57,372 nucleotides of DNA, taken from the NCBI GenBank assembly GCA_025800245.1, contig JAOXSA010000082.1:1-57372 (forward strand), given 5' to 3'. Positions 33,873 through 43,872 of the stretch are shown in pieces. Position 1 is the first letter of the stretch. Each line of letters begins with the position of its first letter. The translations under genes and the position numbers were made by a program. Under the pieces are notes generated by a model, which saw nothing but the letters and a program-made list of their open reading frames with translations, was not told the origin of the DNA and did no database searches. Origin of the DNA: Amphritea sp. Lineage in GTDB: Bacteria > Pseudomonadota > Gammaproteobacteria > Pseudomonadales > Balneatricaceae.

Positions 33873-34314
33873 AATTATGTTGATGAAAACTTTAAAGCTG
33901 GGGTTCGTTGTCTGTATCCGGTCTGTTTTATAGTGCACTCAGAGCGTCTGATAATGGGTCTGAGCCACTGCAGGTCGAATCGTAAAACAGGGCGGACCGA
34001 CAACAGGGAGTTTCAGTATTGGTCGGGATTCGGATTCCGTCAAGAAAATAAAAGTATGTTTTTTGATCAGCGATGAGCTGTCCGATCCGCAGCGCTGATT
34101 GTTTATGGCCTTGTGCTATTTTTTCAGAATCTGGCAGAATGCCGGCGAGCCAGATAATCTGATCTGGATCTGACGCCAAAAGCGCTGTTGGACTTGTACA
34201 GAGCTTTAATTTGTAGTGCAATGCCCCGCAGGCAGCTGTGACTGTCTGCGCGTTAATAGCCCCTGAGCCAATACCCGAGCTCAATAACTGAGCTAATAAA
34301 AGGACTCCCCGATA
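33873..34314. other. 442-base stretch without a recognised gene
   Basis: I see no credible plus-strand frame and no known RNA fold here. A minus-strand frame runs through it and on into the coding region of the 82-aa gene, but it has no family features. The minus-strand terminator at 33841-33872 would suit a minus-strand transcript starting here, possibly a small RNA. The last 30 bases hold the leader of the 82-aa gene. Confidence 0.4.
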
Positions 34315-34563
34315 ATGAAGAGCTACCTGTTCACAACCGAAACTGATCGCGGCGGTGTAATGCTGTGTGATATCGATGATTTCGATGAGGCGGTTGAGTA
34401 CCTGTGTGAGCGTTTCGACGGGGTAGTCAGAGTAGAAGCAGGTGATCAGACCTGGCAATTGCCTGCTGATCAATGGTCCGCTCCACCCCAGGAAAGCGCT
34501 CCTGTCATCGATCAGCCTGAAAATGCTCAGCCAGAGGCGGCAGAGAACGATCTGTTTGGCTGA
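34315..34563 (+). CDS. acidic 82-aa protein of unknown function
   Basis: The protein starts MKSYLFTTETDRGGVMLCDIDDFDEAVEYLCERFDG, which reads like a small alpha/beta domain, and ends in an unstructured tail rich in Pro, Glu and Ala. It is strongly acidic and lacks signal or membrane segments. AAAGGA lies 11 bases before the ATG, slightly far. I recognise no family. It lies 160 bases before recC. Confidence 0.65.
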   Translation: MKSYLFTTETDRGGVMLCDIDDFDEAVEYLCERFDGVVRVEAGDQTWQLPADQWSAPPQESAPVIDQPENAQPEAAENDLFG

Positions 34564-34723
34564 AACCGCACTCCGCTTTCCCATGCTTGGCCGCTTCAGG
34601 TATTCTTGAAGCACTTATGAATGGATGCTTCTCCACGCTGCTTTATCGCCTGTAACTATGCGCAGGTGAATTCTGATCTGTATCCGGCATCCGCTATCGA
34701 TATCTGTCAGGAACGCTGTCTGA

Positions 34724-37700
34724 ATGTTTCAGATCTACCATTCGAATAAACTGGATCTGCTTAAAGATCTGCTGCTGGAGGTGATCAGCCGTCAGCCATT
34801 GTCTGATCCTTTTCAGCCTGAAACCATTCTGGTGCAGAGCCCGGGCATGGCCCAGTGGCTTAAACTGGAGCTGGCTGAAAAACTCGATATCGCAGCGAAT
34901 ATCGATTTTCCTCTACCGGCCAGCTTTCTCTGGAAAAGCTTTTCTACGGTACTGAAAGATGTGCCGGAGCGTTCCGCTTATAACAAAGATGCCCTGACCT
35001 GGGGGCTGATGGAATTGTTGCCAGAACAGCTGGATCAACCCGGATTTGAAGTACTTAAACGCTATCTGGAAGATGATCGTGAGCAGTTCAAGCTGTATCA
35101 GCTATGTGGCCGGGTCGCGGATATTTTTGACCAGTATTTAGTGTACCGTCCGGACTGGATCAACGCCTGGGAGGCGGGTGATGATCTGCCTGAGATCAGT
35201 CAGTCCCAACCCTGGCAGCCCATTCTCTGGCGCCTGCTGAAACAACGTATTGATGGGCTGGGCTTGTCGCACTGGCACCGTGGCAACATGTTCAGTGGTT
35301 TTGTTGAGGCGCTTCAGCAAGGGCGCTTTGCTGATAGCGCGTTGCCGGCACGTCTGTTTGTGTTTGGTATATCGGCCCTGCCACAGAACTTTGTTGAAGC
35401 GCTGCAGGCGCTGGGGCAGCGCATCGATGTGCATCTGATGGTCACCAATCCCTGTCAGTATTTCTGGGGCGATATTGTCGATCCCCGTTATCTTGCGAGA
35501 CTCAACCAGCGCTGGTTATCCAAACCGGGGATGACCCGGGAAAACTACTATAGTCACGGTAATCCGCTGCTGGCCTCTATGGGTAAACTGGGGCGTGATT
35601 ACCTTTATCAGCTACAGGAACTGGCAGCACCTGAGATCGACCTGTTTGAACCGCCCGGGCGGGAAACACTGCTGGCATCCGTACAGCAGGATATTCTTGA
35701 ACTGCACGATCCTTCCGCCGGTAAAATGCTGGAGCCAGGGGAGCGGTCGGTGATCCCGGCAGATGATCGCTCATTTCAGCTGCACAGTGCTCACAGCCCG
35801 TTGCGGGAAGTAGAGATACTCCATGATCAGCTGCTGGCCTTACTTGACTCACAACCGGATCTGTCACCCCGGGACATTATAGTGATGATGCCCGATGTCG
35901 CCGCGTATGCCCCATATATCGAAGCGGTGTTTTCCAATGCGCCCACCGGACGCTACATTCCTTTCTCAATTTCAGATCGGACACTGCAACAGGAGAGCCC
36001 GTTACTGCAAAGCTTCCTGCTGTTGCTGGGTTTGCCGGAAAGCCGCTTAACGGTGTCGGAAGTGCTGAAGATACTCGAAGTGCCCGCTGTATTACGACGC
36101 TTCGGATTGGAAGGTGAGAGTTTCGAGCGGATCAGTCGCTGGATCGAGGCCAGTCAGATTCGCTGGGGGGTGGATGGTACGCAACGGGATGGTCTGGGTA
36201 TTCCTGCGTTTGAACAGAACAGCTGGCGCTTTGGCCTGAAGCGGATGCTGGCCGGATATGCCCTGGGTAGTACCGATGATCTGTGGCAGGGCATTGAACC
36301 CTATGATGAGATCGAAGGCCTTGAGGCGGAAGATCTGGGGCAATTGGCAGCGTTTGTTGAGTTACTGGAGCTCTGTGTAATCGAGCTGAATAAGCCGCGC
36401 CAGATTGCGGACTGGTTTGAGCTGCTCAGCATTATTCTGGAACAGGCGTATCTGCCGGATGAGCAGGATGAGATTACCCTCAGTCAGATCCGTAAAGTAC
36501 TGGAACAGCTCCAACAGCAACTGCAGGACAGTCATTACCTGCAACCGCTGAGCTGGGCGATCATGCGTGATTATCTGACCCAGGCACTGGGTAACAGCCG
36601 CTCCAGTCAGCGTTTTATGGTCGGGGCAGTGAACTTCTGTACCCTGATGCCGATGCGATCAATCCCGTTCCGCCTGGTTTGTCTGCTGGGTATGAACGAT
36701 GGCGTCTATCCCCGTGCGATCCCGCCGATGGGCTTTGATCTGATGGTCGATAATCCGCAACGGGGTGATCGTTCCCGCCGCGATGATGACCGTTATCTGT
36801 TTCTGGAGGCGGTGCTGTCGGCCCGTTCACAGCTCTATATCAGTTATGTCGGTCGCAGCGTTCAGGATAACAGTCCGAAAGTACCGTCAGTGCTGGTCAG
36901 TGAGATACTGGAGTACTGCCTGAATAACTACCGCAGTGAAACCGGTGAGCTGAAGCAGCAACTGATAACGGAACATCCGTTACAGCCTTTCAGTCGAGCC
37001 TATTTCGCTGCTGAGCAGCAGGACCGGCTGTTCAGCTATGCCGATGAATGGTTACCGCTGGTCAACGAGCAGGGCAGTCAGGCCCAGAGCTTTATGAGTC
37101 AATCGTTGCTACTGGAACGGCCGGATCAGATTGAACTGAGTGATCTGCTCAACTTTGCCCGCAATCCGGTGAAGTTCTTCTTCCAGCGTCGGTTGAAAGT
37201 GTTCTTCAATGATTACGATATTGAACAGCAGGATGAAGAGCCGTTTCAGGTTGATGGCCTCAGTGCCTATCAGCTCAAGCAGACCCTGCTGGACGCGGCT
37301 CTCAATGATGAGCTGGAACATCGCTTCGAGCGGATCAGAGCTGCGGGTCAGCTGCCCGTCGGTTTAGCCGCACAATTACAAACCCGTAAGCTTCGTCACG
37401 ACTGTCAGGAGCTGGCCGATAAAATCCGGCCATTCGCCGGCACACCGCGCCGTATAGAATGCCGGTTGCAGTTAAACGGTGTGCTGCTGACCGGTTGGAT
37501 CAATAATCTTCACAGTGAGGGGCTGCTGCGCTACCGGGCCGCTAACGCCAAAGGCAAGGATCTGGTGTCTCTGTGGCTTGAGCATCTGGTACTGTCGGCG
37601 CTGAGTGTATACAGCCAGTCCAGTTTCTTTGGCCTGAATGGCCGCCACTGGTTTGAACCGTTAACACCGGATGAAGCGCAGAGTTATCTGCAGGAATGGG

Positions 37701-37993
37701 TCGACCTGTGTCTGTTGAGCCTGCAGGAGCCGTTACCTTTGCCCGCCGATACCAGTTGGGTTCGCGTCAATAAGGCTGCCGATAAAGGAGAAGAGGTGGC
37801 AGAGAAAGAAGCCGCTAACTGCTTTAACTCTGATGCCTGGCGCTTTGGTGAGGTAGATGACGTATACATTGCCCGGGTTTTCAGTGACTACAGTATGCTG
37901 GGACCCCGTTTCACCGAACTGTCTGAACAGTTCTACGGACCGTTGCAGCAGCGCCTGAAAGTCTCGAATGAGCGGGACAGTGCTGATGACTGA
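34724..37993 (+). CDS. recC: exodeoxyribonuclease V subunit RecC
   Basis: RecC is the scaffold and Chi-recognition subunit of RecBCD, which processes double-strand breaks for recombination and degrades foreign linear DNA. The 1089-aa protein has the family start (FQIYHSNKLDLL, VQSPGMAQWLKLELAE) and the defunct helicase-like domains, including GMNDGVYPRAIPPMGFDLM near residue 660 and DDRYLFLEAVLSAR. Length is close to that of E. coli RecC (1122). It overlaps recB by eight bases. Confidence 0.96.
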   Translation: MFQIYHSNKLDLLKDLLLEVISRQPLSDPFQPETILVQSPGMAQWLKLELAEKLDIAANIDFPLPASFLWKSFSTVLKDVPERSAYNKDALTWGLMELLPEQLDQPGFEVLKRYLEDDREQFKLYQLCGRVADIFDQYLVYRPDWINAWEAGDDLPEISQSQPWQPILWRLLKQRIDGLGLSHWHRGNMFSGFVEALQQGRFADSALPARLFVFGISALPQNFVEALQALGQRIDVHLMVTNPCQYFWGDIVDPRYLARLNQRWLSKPGMTRENYYSHGNPLLASMGKLGRDYLYQLQELAAPEIDLFEPPGRETLLASVQQDILELHDPSAGKMLEPGERSVIPADDRSFQLHSAHSPLREVEILHDQLLALLDSQPDLSPRDIIVMMPDVAAYAPYIEAVFSNAPTGRYIPFSISDRTLQQESPLLQSFLLLLGLPESRLTVSEVLKILEVPAVLRRFGLEGESFERISRWIEASQIRWGVDGTQRDGLGIPAFEQNSWRFGLKRMLAGYALGSTDDLWQGIEPYDEIEGLEAEDLGQLAAFVELLELCVIELNKPRQIADWFELLSIILEQAYLPDEQDEITLSQIRKVLEQLQQQLQDSHYLQPLSWAIMRDYLTQALGNSRSSQRFMVGAVNFCTLMPMRSIPFRLVCLLGMNDGVYPRAIPPMGFDLMVDNPQRGDRSRRDDDRYLFLEAVLSARSQLYISYVGRSVQDNSPKVPSVLVSEILEYCLNNYRSETGELKQQLITEHPLQPFSRAYFAAEQQDRLFSYADEWLPLVNEQGSQAQSFMSQSLLLERPDQIELSDLLNFARNPVKFFFQRRLKVFFNDYDIEQQDEEPFQVDGLSAYQLKQTLLDAALNDELEHRFERIRAAGQLPVGLAAQLQTRKLRHDCQELADKIRPFAGTPRRIECRLQLNGVLLTGWINNLHSEGLLRYRAANAKGKDLVSLWLEHLVLSALSVYSQSSFFGLNGRHWFEPLTPDEAQSYLQEWVDLCLLSLQEPLPLPADTSWVRVNKAADKGEEVAEKEAANCFNSDAWRFGEVDDVYIARVFSDYSMLGPRFTELSEQFYGPLQQRLKVSNERDSADD

Positions 37994-40900
37994 GACGATG
38001 AATGACTCTATGACCGAAACCGCTCAGAAAATTGAAGCCCGCCTGCTGGATCCACTGACGTTCCCGCTGCACAGTCGACGGCTGATCGAAGCCAGCGCGG
38101 GTACCGGTAAAACCTATACCATTACAGCGCTCTATCTGCGCTTATTGTTGGGTGATGGTGATCCGGGCAACGCCAGAGAGATCGCCCTGCGAGTGGATCA
38201 GATTTTGGTGGTAACTTTTACCGAGGCGGCTACAGAAGAGTTACGTGACCGTATCCGCAGCCGGATTCAGGATGCCTGGCGTGCCCTGAAGGGCGAAGTC
38301 ACTTCCGATCCATTTCTGAATGATCTGATCGACAGGCAGGATGATCCGGAAACCGCAGCTGAGCTGCTGGAGATTGCTGCTCGACAGATGGATGAGGCGG
38401 CGATTTTTACCATTCACGGTTTCTGCCAGCGGATGCTGAAACACCATGCCTTTGAAAGCGGTAGCTTGTTTGAGACCGAGCTGATCACCGATGACTCGGT
38501 GTTGCTGCGTCAGGCGGTGCTGGATATCTGGCGCGGTATGATCTATCCCCGTAATGATGCTTTAGGTCGCGCCATTCAGGAGGTCTGGTCGTCACCGGAT
38601 AGCCTGCAGGCGGAACTGCGGCCGCTGTTGGGCCGGTCGGAACTGAGTCTGGTGCCAGCACTGGCAACCGATGATCTGGAACAGCGCTGGACCACCTGGC
38701 AGCAGTGGCTGAAACAGTTTCGTCAGGACTGGCTGGAGAACAGTGACGATCTGGCAGAGTTGATTCAGCAATCCGGCGTAAACAAGAACAGTTATCGTAA
38801 AGCTTCGGTACCGAAATGGCTGGCATCGATCGGCGCGTTTGCCAGCGGCGAAACCGATCAGGTCCCGGATGAGGCAATTGGGAAACTGGCCCAGTCACAG
38901 CTGGCGGCGAAAACCCCGGCAGGTAAGGTTGTACCTGAGCATCCTCTGTTTGAACTCTGCGAGCGGTTCTGTGAAGAGCAGTTACCCCTGCGCGAGCTGC
39001 TTCTGACTCGGGCCCGTACCGATATCGAACAGCGCTTTCAGAAGATCAAGCGTGATGCCCGGCAACTGTCATTTGATGATCTGCTGATTCAGTTGGATCA
39101 GGCGTTGAATCCGATACCGGGTGGCGAGCAGAACAGTGAACTCTGCCGTGCGATCACAGGCCAGTATCCGGTTGCCATGATCGATGAATTCCAGGATACC
39201 GATGCCCTGCAGTACCGGATTTTTACCACGCTATACAGCGATACACCGGCTCATGGTCTGTTTATGATCGGCGACCCGAAACAGGCGATCTACGGTTTCC
39301 GTGGTGCGGATATCTTTACCTATATTCAGGCCCGGCGTGAGGTGACCGAACATTATACGCTGGCAACCAACTGGCGTTCGTCATCGGCCATGATCGGGGC
39401 GGTCAACCAGTTGTTCGAACAGGCGGGCCGGCCCTTTATTTACGATGATGATATCCCGTTTATACCGGTACAACCTTCAAGTCATGCCGACCGTAAGCCG
39501 TTTACGCTGCATGGTCGTCAGCCGGCGGCCCTGCAATTCTGGTTTGATGGTCAGCCGTTTGTCAGCAAGGGCGATTATCTGCAACAGATGGCGGACGCCT
39601 GTGCTTCCGATATTCAGCGTAAACTGCAGGCCGGCCAGAGCGGTGATGCGCTGTTAGGTGACCAGCCGCTCAGTGCGGGAGATCTGGCAGTGCTGGTACG
39701 TAACCGTCAGGAAGCCTCCGCGGTTCGGGATGCCCTGGCGCTGCGGCAGATTCCCAGTGTCTATCTCAGTGGTCGTGACAGCGTTTTCAATACTCAGGAA
39801 GCCTTTGATCTGAAGCTGTTGTTGCAGGCGGTAGCAGAGCCTCAGGATGAGCGGCGCTTGCGGGCGGCGCTGGCGACAGCGCTACTGAACTATCCGGCCC
39901 GCTATCTGGATCAGCTGGCCAACGATGAGCAGCTCTGGGAAGCGCTGGTGGCTGAATTCACTGACTATCAGCAGACCTGGGAGCGACTGGGTGTGTTGCC
40001 GATGCTCCGCCGTCTGATGCGGCGACGTGCGCTGGCCGAATCGCTGCAACAGCAAGGCCAGGGCGAACGGCGTCTTACTGATCTGCTGCATCTGGGAGAG
40101 ATTCTGCAGAAAGCCAGTCTGGAACAGGAAAGCAGTGCCGCGCTGATGCGCTGGTACAGCGATCAGTTACAGCGTCCGAACGGTGAGAGTGATGAGCAGC
40201 GTATTCGTCTGGAGAGTGACTCCCGACTGGTGACCATCATCACTATCCACAAGAGTAAGGGGCTTGAATATCCGCTGGTATATCTGCCATTCGGTTGCAG
40301 TTACACCAAAGCCCGGGAGCCGATGTATCACGATGACAATGACCGTTTGTGCTTCGATCTGGATGCTAAAAGTGCTGATGGACTCGAGGCGGCGGATAAA
40401 GAAAGACTGGCTGAAGATCTGCGCTTGCTTTACGTGGCACTGACCCGCTCTGTGCACGCCTGCTTTATCGGACTGGCCAATCTGCCGGATGGACAATCCC
40501 GTAGCAAGAGTGGTCTGCACCGTTCAGCGCTGGGTTATCTGTTACTCGATGGAGCTCAGTCCAGTGAAAGGCTGAATGAGTCTTTGCAGGCAATGACCGA
40601 AGCAGCATCGGTACAGTTAATGTCGCCACCTGAGCCGGAGCGACAGGCTGGATTATTTGACCTGCCCGAAGAAGCTCTGGAGATGGGGGTGGCACGGGAT
40701 TTTCAGAGAGTACTACGCCGAGACTGGCGTATCTCCAGTTATTCGGCGCTGGTCAGCCATGGTCACAGTGATCCGGTATTACCCGGACTGGATCTGGAAG
40801 TGGTGGATGAGCAGAGTGCCAATGAACCGGTACTTGAGCCGGCCCATGATATTTTCAGTTTCCCGAAGGGGGCACAGGCGGGTACCTTCCTGCATGAACT

Positions 40901-41579
40901 GTTTGAACAGATCGACTTTACCGATTATGCCGGTGACGTTGATGAGCTGCTGGAACAGCGCTGCATGCTGGCGGGCTACGATGAGGTCTGGCAGTCGGTG
41001 TTAAAAACATTATTGGATGATGTGCTGCAGACCTCACTGAATCCCGGGGCCAGCGATGGCGCAGGTGATATCAGACTGGGGCAGATCGGGCTCAATGACC
41101 GGCTGGTGGAGATGGAGTTTGTGATGCCATCCCACGCGCTGAACGCTGACAAGCTGAATCAGCTATTGCGTCAGCATGATCCACTGACCCGCCGGGCCGG
41201 ACAACTGAGCTTTGACACCCTTAAAGGGATGCTGAAAGGCTTTATCGATCTGGTATTCGTGCATCAGGGGCGATATTACATACTCGACTACAAATCGAAC
41301 CATCTGGGTATGAAACTGAGTGATTATAATCAGCAGGCGCTGGAGCAGGCGATGATTGATCACCGCTACGATTTTCAGTATCAGCTGTACGCGCTGGCGT
41401 TACACCGATTGCTGATGAGCCGTTTGCCAGACTATAACTTTGAGCAGCATTTCGGTGGTGTGTTTTATCTGTTCCTTCGGGGAATGAAGCCGGAGCAGCC
41501 CGGCAATGGTGTATTCCATTGCCGACCTGAGCAGGCGCTGGTGGAAGGATTAGATCAGCTATTCAGGGGGGATAACTGA
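37986..41579 (+). CDS. recB: exodeoxyribonuclease V subunit RecB
   Basis: RecB is the 3'-5' helicase and the nuclease of RecBCD. The protein (1197 aa from the ATG at 37986) has Walker A ASAGTGKTYTI, motif Ia VVTFTEAATEELRDRI, Walker B MIDEFQDTDALQYRIF, motif V/VI HKSKGLEYPLVYLPF and LLYVALTRSVHA, and a C-terminal nuclease domain with GFIDLVF and the catalytic LDYKSN. In-frame ATGs at 37968, 37986, 37998 and later are all possible starts; 37986 gives a short overlap with recC. No ptrA gene lies between recC and recB, unlike E. coli. Confidence 0.96.
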   Translation: MTETMNDSMTETAQKIEARLLDPLTFPLHSRRLIEASAGTGKTYTITALYLRLLLGDGDPGNAREIALRVDQILVVTFTEAATEELRDRIRSRIQDAWRALKGEVTSDPFLNDLIDRQDDPETAAELLEIAARQMDEAAIFTIHGFCQRMLKHHAFESGSLFETELITDDSVLLRQAVLDIWRGMIYPRNDALGRAIQEVWSSPDSLQAELRPLLGRSELSLVPALATDDLEQRWTTWQQWLKQFRQDWLENSDDLAELIQQSGVNKNSYRKASVPKWLASIGAFASGETDQVPDEAIGKLAQSQLAAKTPAGKVVPEHPLFELCERFCEEQLPLRELLLTRARTDIEQRFQKIKRDARQLSFDDLLIQLDQALNPIPGGEQNSELCRAITGQYPVAMIDEFQDTDALQYRIFTTLYSDTPAHGLFMIGDPKQAIYGFRGADIFTYIQARREVTEHYTLATNWRSSSAMIGAVNQLFEQAGRPFIYDDDIPFIPVQPSSHADRKPFTLHGRQPAALQFWFDGQPFVSKGDYLQQMADACASDIQRKLQAGQSGDALLGDQPLSAGDLAVLVRNRQEASAVRDALALRQIPSVYLSGRDSVFNTQEAFDLKLLLQAVAEPQDERRLRAALATALLNYPARYLDQLANDEQLWEALVAEFTDYQQTWERLGVLPMLRRLMRRRALAESLQQQGQGERRLTDLLHLGEILQKASLEQESSAALMRWYSDQLQRPNGESDEQRIRLESDSRLVTIITIHKSKGLEYPLVYLPFGCSYTKAREPMYHDDNDRLCFDLDAKSADGLEAADKERLAEDLRLLYVALTRSVHACFIGLANLPDGQSRSKSGLHRSALGYLLLDGAQSSERLNESLQAMTEAASVQLMSPPEPERQAGLFDLPEEALEMGVARDFQRVLRRDWRISSYSALVSHGHSDPVLPGLDLEVVDEQSANEPVLEPAHDIFSFPKGAQAGTFLHELFEQIDFTDYAGDVDELLEQRCMLAGYDEVWQSVLKTLLDDVLQTSLNPGASDGAGDIRLGQIGLNDRLVEMEFVMPSHALNADKLNQLLRQHDPLTRRAGQLSFDTLKGMLKGFIDLVFVHQGRYYILDYKSNHLGMKLSDYNQQALEQAMIDHRYDFQYQLYALALHRLLMSRLPDYNFEQHFGGVFYLFLRGMKPEQPGNGVFHCRPEQALVEGLDQLFRGDN

Positions 41580-41580
41580 G

Positions 41581-43446
41581 ATGGCTCTGTTAAGAGATCT
41601 TCGACAGTTACAGTTGATCCGACCGCTGGATGAACAGTTTGCCGGATTCATTACCGATGCCGAATCCCGTGCAATTGATGGTATACCGGATTCGCAGTTG
41701 CGCCTGCTGGGATTGCTGGCAGCGCTCACCAGTGTGCAGTTGAGCCGGGGCGAGGTATGCCTGCAGCTTAACCAACTCCATCTGCAGTTGCAGGGCTGGC
41801 CGGTGGTACTCCGTAAACAGGCTGAAGCACTGTTTGCTGATCTGTCGGAGTCTGAGCTGTTACAGGCGATCACGGTTTCTGATGGTAGCCATGAAGCACC
41901 GCTGGTGTTGGAGCAGGGACGTCTTTATCTGTATCGCTACTGGAAGTATGAGTCTCAGGTGGCGGCGACCATTAATCATCTTACGGTACCGGTGGCACTC
42001 GAACCGCAGGCTGTGGCAATGGGGCTGCAACGCTTTTTCCCGAATGCCAGCAATGATGAGGTGGACTGGCAGCAGGTTGCCGTGGCGATCGCCCTGAGTC
42101 GGCGCTTCAGTGTTATCAGTGGTGGTCCGGGTACCGGTAAAACCACGACCGTTGCCCGCTTGCTGGGGCTTTATCTCGAACTTCACGAGGCAACCCCGGT
42201 GATTCGGCTGGCAGCACCGACCGGTAAAGCGGCGGCCCGCTTGAGTGAGTCGCTGGGCCGGGCGCGGGATGCTCTGCCACTGGATGAAGATACCAAAGCA
42301 CTGATTCCTGATCAGGCGGTCACGCTGCATCGGTTACTAGGGCCGCGGCCAAACAGTAAATCATTCCGGCACAATGCTGATAATCCACTGCACCTGGATC
42401 TGCTGGTGGTGGATGAGGCGTCGATGATCGATCTGCCGATGATCTACCGTCTGCTGGATGCGCTACCAGAACATGCGCAGTTAATTATGATCGGTGACAA
42501 GGACCAGCTGGCATCGGTAGAAGCTGGCAGCGTGCTGGGTGATATATGTAGCTGGGATAGTCATGGAGATAGTCACGGAGAGTCCGGTGAGCTGATTTAC
42601 AGTACAGATCAGTACGCTTACCTGAAACACTGTTGCCGGTTACCTGATGCGACTACCTCTGCGCAAAGTAGTGTTGCGGATGCGCTGGCGTTGTTGCGAA
42701 AAAGTTACCGCTTCGATGCCGGCAGTGGTATCGGGCAATTGGCACGGGCGGTTAACAGCGGTGATACAGTCGGTGCCGTGCAATCCTTCCAAAGTGGGTT
42801 CAGCGATATCAGCCATATAGAGCTGAATGAACAGGGATATGCTGAAATGTTGCAACAGGCGGTGGCTGGTTATCGACCTTACCTGCAATTGATCGCTGAA
42901 CGTGCCGAGCCCCGGAATATTCTCCATTGCTTTGGTGCCAGCCAGTTACTGGCGGTGGTTCGCGAAGGCCCCTATGGTGTCAGCGGATTGAATGAGGCCA
43001 TCGAGAAACAGCTGCGCCAGTATCGGCTTATTCAGGGGAGCGATGTCTGGTACGCAGGGCGTCCGGTGATGATTACCCGAAATGATTACCAGTTGGGACT
43101 CTACAACGGTGATATTGGTATTGCGATTGCTGATGAGACCGGCAAGCTGCGGGTTTGGTTTGAGTGGCCGGATGGTGAAGTAAAAGGCATTCTGCCGGGG
43201 CGCTTACCGGCCCATGAAACGGTATTTGCGATGACCGTGCATAAGAGTCAGGGCTCAGAGTTTGAGAATGTGTTGATGATTCTGCCGGCAGAGGATTCTG
43301 CATTGTTAACCCGTGAGCTGATCTATACGGGCATCACCCGGGCGAAACAGCGCTTTACCCTGATAAGCCGCGAGCAGTCATTGGTCAATGGTACTGCGCG
43401 TCGCACAGAACGGGCCAGCGGTCTGGCGTGGCGACTCTGGCAATAA
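41581..43446 (+). CDS. recD: exodeoxyribonuclease V subunit RecD
   Basis: RecD is the fast 5'-3' helicase of RecBCD. The 621-aa protein has an N-terminal domain that binds RecB (about 1-150), a superfamily 1B helicase core with Walker A ISGGPGTGKTTTVARLL near residue 180, VVDEASMIDLPMIYRLL near 276 and MTVHKSQGSEFENVLM near 550, then GITRAKQRFTLIS. Length agrees with E. coli RecD (608). It starts one base after the recB stop and is followed by a strong terminator. Confidence 0.96.
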   Translation: MALLRDLRQLQLIRPLDEQFAGFITDAESRAIDGIPDSQLRLLGLLAALTSVQLSRGEVCLQLNQLHLQLQGWPVVLRKQAEALFADLSESELLQAITVSDGSHEAPLVLEQGRLYLYRYWKYESQVAATINHLTVPVALEPQAVAMGLQRFFPNASNDEVDWQQVAVAIALSRRFSVISGGPGTGKTTTVARLLGLYLELHEATPVIRLAAPTGKAAARLSESLGRARDALPLDEDTKALIPDQAVTLHRLLGPRPNSKSFRHNADNPLHLDLLVVDEASMIDLPMIYRLLDALPEHAQLIMIGDKDQLASVEAGSVLGDICSWDSHGDSHGESGELIYSTDQYAYLKHCCRLPDATTSAQSSVADALALLRKSYRFDAGSGIGQLARAVNSGDTVGAVQSFQSGFSDISHIELNEQGYAEMLQQAVAGYRPYLQLIAERAEPRNILHCFGASQLLAVVREGPYGVSGLNEAIEKQLRQYRLIQGSDVWYAGRPVMITRNDYQLGLYNGDIGIAIADETGKLRVWFEWPDGEVKGILPGRLPAHETVFAMTVHKSQGSEFENVLMILPAEDSALLTRELIYTGITRAKQRFTLISREQSLVNGTARRTERASGLAWRLWQ

Positions 43447-43460
43447 GCAGTGCGAGGGCA

Positions 43461-43491
43461 AAAAAAAACCGGACCAATGTCCGGTTTTTTT
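43461..43491. terminator. bidirectional terminator after recD
   Basis: AAACCGGAC and GTCCGGTTT pair around CAAT, with an A run before and T run after, serving recD and the converging grxA. Confidence 0.88.
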
Positions 43492-43504
43492 ATTCAACGG
43501 TGTC

Positions 43505-43753
43505 TCAGGCGTTAGCTTCCTGGGCATCAACAAATGCAGCGAACTCAGTGTAACCACCGATGTGTTCCTGACCGTGAAAGATCTGAGGCACTGTCTCGAC
43601 CGGCTTGCCGATGGTTTTCTCCAGATCTTCCTTGCTGATACCTTCTTCATGGATGTCGATGTAACGGAAGTCCAGATCTTTCATCTCACACAGCTGACGG
43701 GCACGGGTACAGAAGCCACAACCTTTACGACCAAAAATAGTAATTCGTTGCAT
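43505..43753 (-). CDS. grxA: glutaredoxin, GrxA-like
   Basis: The 82-aa protein reduces disulfides and glutathione adducts with glutathione. It matches E. coli GrxA along its length: ITIFGRKGCGFCTRA, HEEGISKEDLEKTIGKP, VETVPQIF and HIGGYTEFAAF. The active site is CGFC instead of the CPYC usual in GrxA; the change of Pro to Gly should shift its redox potential, and both cysteines are present. GAGGAG lies before the ATG. It converges on recD with a shared terminator. Confidence 0.9.
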   Translation of the reverse strand: MQRITIFGRKGCGFCTRARQLCEMKDLDFRYIDIHEEGISKEDLEKTIGKPVETVPQIFHGQEHIGGYTEFAAFVDAQEANA

Positions 43754-43872
43754 TTAACGATCTCCTCGGATTTGTTTGAGTCTATTGAACCAGTGTTAAG
43801 CCCTGAGTACCAATTGCCTTTTTTAATGTTTTAGATAGGCAGAGGTTATCGCCGGGTTCAACTTGGTTTAGA

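Noticed and set aside
33928..34614. Minus-strand open frame of 228 codons over the 82-aa gene and the gap before it
   Set aside because: It has no family features, is rich in residues typical of shadow frames, and half of it lies opposite the 82-aa gene, which has a natural start and composition. A real minus-strand RNA there remains possible.
42530..42580. Short repeated units AGTCATGGAGAT / AGTCACGGAGAG inside recD
   Set aside because: They encode a duplicated SHGD-like stretch in a variable loop of RecD; a small in-frame expansion that needs no special explanation.
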